Positions 10,593 through 20,309 of a DNA stretch of 64,000 nucleotides are shown here, in pieces. Location of the stretch: positions 45,573,889 through 45,637,888 of the forward strand of contig VDFB02000003.1 in the NCBI GenBank assembly GCA_007258455.2, read 5' to 3'. Within the stretch, counting starts at the first letter, position 1. Each line of letters starts with the position of its first letter. The notes beneath the pieces were generated by a model. That model saw nothing but the letters and a program-made list of their open reading frames with translations. It did not search any database and had not been told where the DNA came from. The stretch is from Sequoia sempervirens (Eukaryota; Streptophyta; Pinopsida; Cupressales; Cupressaceae). Made by a program: the position numbers and the translations under genes.

Positions 10593-12634
10593 TGTATAGT
10601 AGATTTCATCCTACTTTTTTTGAGAACTCTTACTAAATTCCCAAAAATACAAGTTCTCAAATGATGCTAATAGATATTATAAATAGAAAATAAACATTAA
10701 TATTTTCATATAAAAACAACAAGAGCTGATTCATAGACCCTATGAAAATATCTAACCTTTTGGTTCCCCTTTGATAAATTTCTACATACTTACATATTAC
10801 ATCTCCATGATTAATATGGACTAGAAGGGTTGAAAGGGCACATGTTAGTCTTTTCCATTTATTGGGCAATAAAGAGTTTGAAGTGACTGAAAGAATCAAA
10901 TGTAGCTCTTTACTCTAGATGCTTTATTCTCATTTGGTTATTAATATATCTAGATATAAACCATGATGACTTAAATCAGAACTAGAAGAAATATCATGAA
11001 AACTGCAAGAAGAGATCAATGATTAGATGAACCATAGAAATGAAACCAACTCCATAAGCCATAGCAAACAAAATATGCAATGAAAATGAGAATACAAGCC
11101 TTCAAAGGAGTTGTCATGGATAAAGAATCATCCTCCCTTAGATCTCTTGTGAGAATGCCTGAAAGCTCTTCAGTTATCCACAATATCCACATGCTATGAG
11201 CTCTGATACAAAGATTGTGCATAGTTCTTCTCATTTTATTCAATTTGATGCTATTATTTTTATCCTATGATTCAGGCTTCAAACCAACCCCTCTCATTAG
11301 TATTTGTCTTCTATAATTGTCTAGAAGAGGGTAATCAAAATCAGTACTGGAATATTTGAGATTCAAAGATCCTTTCCCTCAAACTGAAGCTTTGTTCTTG
11401 ACAAACTAGAGCTGAGACGAGCCAAGAAATAGTGCAAGGGAAGTTGAATGAAAACTAAGAGCTACTAAGAGCCTTCCTAAGAAAAGTACCCTTTCCACTA
11501 TAATTGTCGGTTCTACTGTCTCCTTGTTCATTTTTTTTGGCATCTCATTTTTCATTTCTTGATAGAGAGCTTCTGAAAGATGTGCAATATGTTCTTCAAT
11601 CTCAACAATCAATTTTGAGATAAAATGGAAGCATTGCTCTTGCAAATAAGGTGCTAAATCATTTATCCTTGAAGGAGATTTATGTGCATGAAGAAAACTT
11701 AGGAGGTCTTCCAGAATATTCTTGGATCCCTCATCTATGGTATCTTTTATTTGACTAACATTAGTTCGAAAATAAGTATTAAGGTGACCAAACTAGTCTT
11801 CATCATTTGTCATCATAAATCTAAAACTCAACCCAAGTAAATGTACACTTTTTAGGTCCCCTCTCTTGATAAGCCAGCCCTCACAGCTAGTAATTAATTT
11901 GTGCAAATGGGTTTCAACATCTTTGTAACTTGCTAGAGATGTAACTTCAAGGAATTTACCAACCTTAACTCTCTCACACAGATCTGCAAATCCATCAGCT
12001 ATTATTTGTTTCATCCTACTAACAAACAAGATTCCAAAAAGGTTCATCCCACAGACTCTTTGAGTGCTTCAAAACAATCTCACACATGCATTGGCATGGA
12101 AACTCAACATTTGAACCAAAAACCATTTTTATCCACTCTAAGCTCCCTTCAAATGCATCCAGACTGTCCAATGTTTCTCTGATCAATGTCTCATTCTCTG
12201 CAAGTTCCTTGCCACCTTTCACAAGATCAAGCAAATACTTTCCCCCAAGCCCATTTGTAGAGAGAATATCATCTGCACATGTCTCAAGCCACGCTAAGAA
12301 ATACTTTGGTATAATTTTTTTCAGCAAAATCATCATGGTAGGTTGTAGCTTCTCTCTATGAGATTTCCACAATTGTACCTCATTGTTTGGGTTTGGAATC
12401 CCACCAAACAACCGTGATCCAAGTGTAACTGCCAACATAGTCTTATAAAAAGGAGGAAAATCATTTAGAACCTCCAAGAAGAGTTCCCCAGCCTGACATA
12501 GCGTTACCTGTGTGACTCTTACCACATTACAAAAAATGGAACTAACTTCCCCTACCTTATTTTGCATAAGCTTTATCTAGTACAATGTGCTCCCACCTAT
12601 TATGTGGTTGGCTAAATCCTTTTCCAAAGCATTG
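10593..12634 (-). pseudogene. COG1: COG1-like pseudogene, copy B (longer copy)
   Basis: From about 12634 down to 11095 on the minus strand, almost one continuous coding stretch follows plant COG1. It runs [60 protein letters not shown], a region ending DEPF, then KMKQ-like SRMKQIIADGF, NDLAPYLQEQC, IIVERVLFLGRLLVALSFHS and LCIRAHSMWILWITEELSGI with LTRDLREDDS. The extra G in GG at 12041-12042, compared with copy A, shifts the frame. A TAG follows MTNDED near 11793 and another lies near 12580. The N-terminal third of COG1 and everything after the LREDDSLSMTTPLKA segment are missing. Copies A and B are direct repeats about 2.75 kb apart. Identification is from remembered homologues. Confidence 0.67.
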
Positions 12635-13074
12635 GTTCCTTTCCCCCATTGTATTTTTAATTCTTTTCTACCTTGGTTGAGTTCTTGAGTTGTGTTAATG
12701 GAAAATTGGTTCATCAAATTTATGTGAAGGCCAAGAACTTTTCTGCTGCCTTCACCTTTCTATTATATTCTTTCATTGACTTGTTATAGGTCGAGGTTAT
12801 ATTTCATTTAAGTGATGTGATCTTGTTTGTTTGATGATTGGATAATGGTCCCACAATCTTGGTAGACCGGCATGGTGGGTTCAATAACCATATATTGATT
12901 TGCCAAAAAAGTCTCTATTGTTAGCATGGGAATCTCTAATATGGAGCCTAATAGAAATCAGGAGCACCATTCAACCTCACTTAGACAAAATTCACAAAAA
13001 ATAGGCTTCAATCTCTCAATTCCTTCAATCCTCAAGCACTGTAGACAAGATATAAAACCATTTTTAGATACCCT
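12635..13074. other. Unassigned DNA between COG1 copy B and the PPR fragment
   Basis: No clear gene. Readable but broken minus-strand frames near 12950-13074 may extend the neighbouring PPR relic. Confidence 0.35.
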
Positions 13075-13284
13075 TTAATGACTTCTAAAACATATCCCAA
13101 ATTCACCATAGGTTGTTTTAGAACAACCTGCAAATTGCATTTTCTTTAAAGTTTCTAAAGCCTTTTCAACAGATCTAATTTGTGTATATCCTACAATTAT
13201 TATAGTCCATAAGACCACATTTCTTTGAGTCATTTTTTTGAACACTTCAAGTTCCTTGTCTATGATCCCACATATAGCATACAT
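13075..13284 (-). pseudogene. Pentatricopeptide repeat (PPR) protein fragment
   Basis: The 69-residue minus-strand frame begins YAICGIIDKELEVFKKM and continues TQRNVVLWTIIIVGYTQ, then ALETLKKMQFAGC. This is the PPR pattern Y-x-K-CG-x-I-D--x--F-x-KM--RNVVSWT--I-GY-Q-G-x-EAL--F-x-M. It spans about two repeats. Plant PPR proteins bind organelle RNA. With so few repeats and no targeting sequence it is a relic. No start or family-typical C-terminal domain is seen. Confidence 0.6.
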
Positions 13285-14240
13285 GTTGGTGTAGGAGCAC
13301 CTAAGCTTCCATTTTCAAATTTGAAGGCCACTGCATCTTAGTAGGTCATTTAATTAGAATTTGAGGATGTCATTTTATGTTAATTAGGTCTTGTGAGACC
13401 ATTCAGTATGAATTAGGATGATTTTAGAGTTAATTGGGTAAAAGAGACAAAGTTGCAAAAAAGTTGTAAAATTGCAAACTATCAAAAGTTGTTGTAGGTC
13501 ATTTTTGTCAAGTTTTGTAGAATTGCTAAATATAGTGCAACATGATAAATTTTGCATGTCTAAGGAAAATAGATGCTCCTCCATTGAACAACAAATTTGC
13601 ATTGATAAATTGAATATATACTTGATATACCAATTTAAATAATAAGGGACTATTAAACTGGAGACAACCAAATAATTGAATATTTTCAACAAACAATTAA
13701 TACCAATATAAAGCAACAAAATCAGATATCCTTCATTGATTTCCTCAAAATTATATTTACAACACAGTCTTTTGAGATGGAAACATTATGGAAGCTTTTT
13801 ATTGTCTATCTATCCCTATTCTCCTATTATCTTCTCCCATATCCTTCTTTTGGTCCTGGTCTCTCTTATATACACGAGAGGCAACAAGCTTTAGACCAAA
13901 ATACATGACTCTTGATAACAAAACATGATTTTGAACTTAATTTAAGAAACTAACACAATCATAAACATGTGCACCAATCCATTAATCTTCGAGTAAAATC
14001 CTGTAGTCATATAAGACTTGTTCAAAGCTTTTACTGTATGATAGGGTCCACATTATTAACACCGACCGATTTTGACTGTTGCTTAGTTGTGCCTGGATTA
14101 TCCACTATCTGATTTATAAACATGTTGAAAGCTAAGAGGTGATCAATGTACCCCTATTCTGCATGAGTGTCGGCATTGGATATGACCACCTTCATATCAT
14201 ACTCTATGTACATGAATTTCTCAATTTGTTAATGAGTATT
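13285..14240. other. Unassigned AT-rich DNA
   Basis: No coding frame, repeat or RNA gene that I can support. Confidence 0.4.
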
Positions 14241-17200
14241 CTACAAGACCATATCCTTATCGTTGATCTCTTGCAATGCAATTGTTAGAAACTCTGTAAA
14301 TTTTTCTTTCCAATCATCCCTTTTTTGAAGATTCCCTATATCATCATGGGGTGTAGGAACCAAATTAAAACAACTGAGGTCTTCTTCGAGCCTTTCTTGA
14401 TATTGGTTGTGGGATATCACCAAGTCATTATATATTTGCATTGTTTGGTCTTTTAAGGATTTGTTTACCCAAAAGTTCCTTCTTTTTATCAATCATTCTT
14501 CCTTATAACCAGACATTCTCCTCTAGTGTTGATTTTATTTGCTTAAATAAACCCCAATAATTGTAAGCTTTCTTTATCAGCTTATTGAACCTCTCTTTTA
14601 TTATCTTGAACACAACATTGTACTTAATGTTTTTCACCTCCTTTTCTAGTGTTTTACACTTTTCTTGGGCTTTCAAATGGGAGTTTTTCCAATAGGATAC
14701 ATCAGCTAATGCATCTAACACTCTCTTATCCTTTTTGAGCCATGGAGCGTACAATTCTGGAGCAAAAGAGGAAGATGACTTCTCCATTTGATGTGATAAC
14801 TACTTTTTCAAATATTTGTCATTCTCTTTGACCAATTTTTCAATTTGTGCTCTAGTGAATTCTGCCACATTGACATTCAACTCTGTAGTTTCTAATAGAT
14901 TAGTGTCCACAACTCTTTTGACCAAAAGGTGTCCAAATACTTGATTAGGATTTTCAATCATTGTCGGCCTCTTCTCATGAGGGTATAGTGACCAAATAAG
15001 CAAGGCATCCTCATTTGGATTGTATCCAGACCCTGAATATATCTTATCACTAGCTTCCTTTGATAAGTTCATTGTTGTATCTCCTCTTTTTCTGAAAATG
15101 TCAAACACAATTGCTGAGATCATGTCCCATCCTAGTAGAAGTAGTACCCTAGCCTCTTGAAGTAATTCTCTACCTCTTTCAGGAGTGATGGATTATATTT
15201 CCCTATCAAATTCCTTTTTCAATTCTTCTAAGGCATCAACTTCCTTTTCAAGAGTAATGTCTTGCTCCTTTTGTATTATTTTCTTCCCCTTATACTCATA
15301 GACAAATGATTTAAACTCGGGAGTTTTAACAAAATAATTATCAAAAATGAATTCATGACTAGCCTTGACCCTAATGTCATCAGATAACTCATCTAATGTT
15401 TCAAATTTTACAAGTTCCTGAGGGGGCTCATATTGTGTAATCATAGGGGCCTTTATTTGTTCCCAAGGGGGCTCATATTGTGTAATCAGAGGGGCCTTTA
15501 TTTTTTCCACTAGTTTCTCCTCTCCATCACTCTCATCATCACTTCCTTCCTCTTCATTGTTGTCAGTGGAGAAACATACATCAGGGGTGGGTTGTGGGGG
15601 TATGTGATCCAAAGGCTCCACATCCTCAACCTGCATTCCTCTATAACTCGTATGTGATGTATCAAAACCGTATGAGAGCACATCTTCTACTATTTCATTC
15701 ATATGAGCAATAAGCTGCTCAATCCTAGCCAAGGGATCTTGTATATCAGAAAATGATTCTCTATATGATGGGACATTCTTTCTCTTCCATTCCTCTACAA
15801 AAACAATTTTATTATATGAAGCCATTCTCTCACTAGTGGAAGCTTCATCTTTGTTCCTAATCACATCATCAAGTGCAAACCAATGCTCATACCCTGAAAT
15901 TTTTTGAGTTAATCTTGCTTGATGAACAAATCCCTCTACATCAAATTTATTTCTCTCATACCTAAGAGGAAGGTTTTAATGAGCTAATATAGCATCAATT
16001 TTTTCATATCCTTCAATGGCACATAATGTGAAATCTCCAAAACAAAGAGTGCTAGGAAAGAGTGATTGTTTATTATGACTCTTGAGATGTTTAGTATCAG
16101 ACCTTTCTAATTGTTGTACTATTTTCAAATAAGAAACTCTGTTAGGAACCACTTGGGGTAGCAAATATGGAACCACTTCAAATCCATAAACCCTTATTAC
16201 TGTGCAATTGGAGAAGGCGTACCAGTCTCCCCAATTATGGTTCACCTTGCCTCTCAGGCTATTTTCCTTTGGTCTCAAAAATATCTATACCTCAGGGGAT
16301 AAATTGTGATGATATGAATAGCCTAGCAACTTCATTAATGGTTTAACAAAATATTCTTCAAAATATAAATAGTGAGACCTCTCACATCAACTATCCCATA
16401 GTGTAGTCCACATCTGTATAGGTTTAAAGATTCCATCTTTATTTGTGTCTTTGATTCTTAATTCTTTACCCCACACATTTCTAGCATGTCCCTCATATAA
16501 AATTAAATGCATTAACAAGGAATAGTTTTTGAAATCTATGCAATCACTATTGTTTTTTATTCTTTCAAGCCCTTGATTTAGGGCATTCACCAAATAGTTT
16601 GCATAGTCGAATGACCTAACATCTTTTCTTTGTATATCAGCTGCTAGAATCATCGGTGCATTAGAAATAAGTGGTGGAACCTCAATTCCCAAGACTTGAC
16701 CAGCTGAGTAGTAGGTATATTGGAAGTATTCTTCAAAAAAATCTATATGATATGGAGGGTTTTCATTGGTCAAAAAATTTCTGAGTTGACCTTGCTCATT
16801 CTTAGGTTTTTGCAAAGCTAGCTTCCATCTCTTGTAACTAGTATCCATGCAACGGTATTCTGTCAAAAAGTCTCTAATGGTGAATCATGGGACCTTCTAA
16901 CTGAAATATATTAGAGATCGGGTCTTGGGAGATAACAAGAATATCAGCCCCATTTGGTGATTGGATAGTTCTTTTCTTGGCATTATACCGATTGGCCAGA
17001 GCTTTCACCAATTCTACGTTGATGAACATGTTTGGCACCACAATTCTTCCTAAGTTTAGTCTCCATGGGTTACAGACTGGTTGAAATCTAAATTGTTTTC
17101 TATAGTGATACATAAAAAGCTCATAGCCCCAGTGTGGCGTCCAAACATCCCCAAGACCCCTATGTTTATCTAACAATTTACTTTCATGAACACTTATTTT

Positions 17201-17305
17201 GGGTCTTGGCCGTGACCCCAGACATTGATCTATCAAGTCTTGGTTTAAATTCCTCTTTTCAATTTTATTTTTCTTTTCCTTAGGTTTTTCTACATTTTCT
17301 TCCAT
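14241..17305 (-). pseudogene. Long degraded ORF of unknown family, possibly retroelement-associated
   Basis: Reading down from an ATG at 17305, seven open segments follow one another on the minus strand. Those from 16866 to 14503 share one frame broken only by stops; single frame changes lie near 16870 and 14500. Together they suggest a protein of roughly 1000 residues. Visible features are a Lys/Glu-rich start (EENVEKPKEKKNKIEKR), a segment HWGYELFMYHYRKQFRFQPV, SPNGADILVIS, NYSLLMHLILYEGHARNVWG, an acidic linker with two copies of ITQYEPP (15430-15500) and a Lys/Glu-rich, probably helical C-terminal half. No catalytic motif of reverse transcriptase, integrase or transposase is seen. Comparable long ORFs in plant LTR elements make a retroelement origin plausible. 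I do not recognise the family. Confidence 0.6.
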
Positions 17306-18735
17306 TGCAAACTCTAAAGAAATGCAACTTTCTAGCTAAGAATGGAGTACTTACGTGAATTTTTGCTTCTCCTGGCTTCACTGCATAAGAGCTCTGAGTT
17401 CTATCCTTTCTACTTTTGCCCTTAGCGTAGCCTTTCTAGTTTATGCAAATTGTATGATTAATTCATGGTGCAATTCACCTTTGTGTTGGCTCATTAATAT
17501 ACCACCTGCTTCATGCTTATCATCGAGCAAAGCATTTATGTTAAATATCCTGACGATGCTTTTGATGCCACATTAGCTAGTAGTAAGCATTCCTCGCTAT
17601 ATCATTGGGACCTTGGTTCATTTTCCACCGATGGCCACCTTCTCCACCAATAAGTGTTTTTCTTTCGGTCTATTGGTAAGACATCAAAAAATGTTACCTC
17701 GATTCATCCAAGCTTCATTGATAAGTGTTAGAATTTGATACCCCATGATTATATCAGGCTATCAGGGGAGCTTCATCATTCATTCTGTCGATGCACCAGA
17801 GTTGCGGTGATGGAAGGATATTACGTTAATGTAAGGATATGAATTGCCCCTATCGGGCTATCAGTGGGGCTGGTGATGGGAGTTCCATCGTCAAAGTATT
17901 GTTAGCCCAATGGTATCAAAGGACTTCAATGGATTTCATGAATGTGATTATTTGGGTATGTTGGTTACAAAAATGGATTCTTTACATGAACCTCAGTAAT
18001 TTATCTAGATCATGAAATTGAGTCTAGTGAGATTTTGTAAGGACTAGGAGATAAATGAATAGATTTTAATGAAAATATGTGGGATTCTATTTTTTTAGTC
18101 CTAACACAGCTCTTTTGACATTTTTTTGTCTTATACTTATTGTGTGATGCATGATCTTTATTTTTCTTTGTTATTTTGTGCATGCATGTACCATGTGTAG
18201 GTTTAATAGTTGGTTATTGACCTCTCACATGAGCTGATATGTTGGTGATCTAGGTTTTCTAAACAAAATTCCCCTTGATAAAGTAAATTGCCCCCAATAG
18301 AATAATATGTAATAATATTTAATTAAGGGAGTATAATATTTCTTATAGGGATGTATTGTCTATGCATTGATGGAAAATTGTATTCACTTGAAATTTTTTA
18401 AAGTCTTTTGACCAAATTCATTTTGTGCATATCTATTGTAGATGTCCTTAAGCTATATGAAAAAGGTGTATATACAATTTGAGATCAATTGATAAGCTAA
18501 GACATGTAATGTTGATTTGATTTACATTTTACTTAAGATATAATTTTGTTGCGTTGCTAAATTTCTTAGTTCAATAATTGGGATTCTTAATGATCTTGTA
18601 TACCCAAAGTGTATGTGATAGAAAGAAATTAGGTAGTCATGTTGATTAGTTTGACAATTTAAATGATCTTGAGTTCATAAGTACATAGTGATAAGTTTTG
18701 ACAAATAACATAATTTCTTGTTGCATTTATCACAG
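17306..18735. other. Unassigned DNA between the long minus ORF and the chaperonin exons
   Basis: No gene supported. The part 17730-17900 is richer in GC and has two near copies of a TATC(A/G)GGCTATCAG(T/G)GG phrase about 100 bp apart. The rest is AT-rich. Confidence 0.4.
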
Positions 18736-18984
18736 AAACAAAGGCCTGTTTTGATTGTAGTAGAGGATGTAGAGAGTGAAGCATTGGCTACTTTGATCTT
18801 TGAAATTGATGATTTTTTTACTAAATTGATAATGTTTGAAGTTTCTTTTTCTTTCTTAAATGTTGAGTCTAATTAATAAGTTTAATGTTGTGTTGCAACT
18901 TGCAGGTGAGTATGTTGATATGATAAAGGCTAGCATTGTCGATCCTCTAAAAGCTATCGGAATTGCATTAGTTGATGCAGAAAG
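18736..18984 (+). pseudogene. CPN60: Two chaperonin-60 (GroEL-type, plastid-like) exons with the middle deleted
   Basis: After an acceptor-like CACAG, 18736-18798 reads KQRPVLIVVEDVESEALATL, the conserved chaperonin-60 segment ending in EALATL. After TTGCAG, 18906-18984 reads EYVDMIKASIVDPLKAIGIA then LVDAE, ending at AG|GTAAAA. This is the GEYVDM-KAGI-DP-KV-R-AL-DA segment lying some 200 residues later in the protein and is closest to plastid Cpn60 beta. Chaperonin-60 forms the double-ring ATP-driven folding chamber. Only 107 bp separate the pieces, so the exons between them are lost, and the first exon has no donor. Retained splice borders point to a DNA-level copy. The ATP-binding N-terminal region is absent. 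Confidence 0.7.
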
Positions 18985-19717
18985 GTAAAACTATTTATCT
19001 TTATTATAATTAGTGGAACTTGCAACTACAATATCTGTAAAAATCTACTTCCAAATATGCTTTTGATGGATGTTATATCTAATTCTAATACATTCACTAT
19101 ATCTAGTGCCTAAGTTTAGGGTGCCATAGTTGGAAAAGGAAAATAAAATGTTTGCCTCTATATTATTTGACTTTTTTGAGTTTTTGATGTGCAAATTTTG
19201 AAACCTTATTTTCATGTTGCAACTCCAAATTGGAGAAGTGAAAGGTCATGAATACCAGCGAGGAATATCTTGGAGGAGTTGAAACCAATAGCGGCAGGAA
19301 AGCTATGGATTTGCAAGGGGATTAAATGGGTCAAGCCCCTATAGGAGGTCATTTCCCTTTCGAAAGGAATGCAATTAAGGGGAAAATAGTATAAGTATAT
19401 GAAAATAGGAGTATTTTTTTTATATAGTGTATGTAAGTTGTACAGTGTCATTGAGACATTGAATGTAACCATTGATATTTTGATTTGCCAATGAGGCTTA
19501 ATGAAGTAAATTTTTAGAGTGGTTTTTTCTCCACTCATAAATACTATGTTGTGGCTCCTCTTGATTTGTAATTTGTTTGATTTTGCGTCTGATCAATCAT
19601 ATTTGTTCAAGAATTTTAGTTTTCATTTCATGGTGTTTTTTAACATTTGAATATCTATGATACTTGAAGTTTATATGGATAAATTTGTGAGGATTAATTA
19701 AGTTAGATTTGATTTGT
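18985..19717. other. Unassigned DNA before the CACTA subterminal array
   Basis: No gene supported. A phrase near 19203 (ACCTTATTTTCATGTTGCAA, then GGAGAAGTGAAAGG) is loosely like the repeats at 7084-7200. Confidence 0.35.
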
Positions 19718-20306
19718 AATGACTAAAGTAATGACTAAAGTAATGACTAAATTAATGACTAAATCAATGATTAAATATATGACTAAATATATGACTAAAT
19801 TAATTACTAAATATATGACTAAAGTAATGACTAAATAAATGACTACCATGACTAAATATATGACCAGTTAACAACAATCAATGACTAAATTAATGACTAA
19901 ATATATAAATGTTATTATCAAAAAAGCTTACACACAATCGAATCGAGAAATAACTACTAATAGACTAAATATATGACTAAAAAAATCACTACCATGACTA
20001 AATAAATCACTAAAATAGTTTAGTCATAAATTTAGTGGTGTTATAAATGACTACAAATAAACCACTAAAATAGTCACGTGACTAAAATTAATGACTAAAT
20101 AAATGACTAAATCAATGACTAAATCAATGACCAAATCAATGACCAAATAAATGACTAAATAAATGACTAAAATTGTTTAGTCATAAATTTAGTGGTGTTA
20201 TAAATGACTACAAATAAACCACTAGAAGTCATGTGACTAAAGTTAGTCATTTATATGCAATTTTTAGTAGTTTATTTAGTCATATATTGTTCTTTGTGTA
20301 CTAGTG
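19718..20306 (+). mobile_element. Right end of a CACTA-type (En/Spm) DNA transposon with subterminal repeats
   Basis: The segment ends TACTAGTG at 20306, which on the other strand is CACTAGTA, the CACTA-type terminus. Inside are about two dozen copies of a 10-12 bp unit around ATGACTAAAT in both orientations. There are also two larger copies of a block with TTTAGTGGTGTTATAAATGA (20010-20066 and 20169-20222) and palindromes TAGTCACGTGACTA (20071-20084) and AGTCATGTGACT. Dense short subterminal repeats are the transposase-binding sites of CACTA elements. The other terminus was not found, so the element is truncated or its left end has decayed. A 3-bp target copy would be CAT (20307-20309). Confidence 0.65.
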
Positions 20307-20309
20307 CAT

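Noticed and set aside
17570..17577. CTAGT after a weak inverted repeat, tested as a second Helitron 3' end
   Set aside because: The stem has only 7 pairs with a loop of about 20 bases, unlike a Helitron terminal hairpin.
17911..17922. TGGTATCAAAGG, like a retrotransposon primer-binding site on the plus strand
   Set aside because: No LTR end before it and no plus-strand gag or pol after it. The nearby long ORF is on the minus strand.
19718..20290. Regularly repeated 10-12 bp units, CRISPR-like at first glance
   Set aside because: No constant repeat with unique spacers. Units occur in both orientations, are variable, and end at a CACTA-type terminus in eukaryotic DNA.
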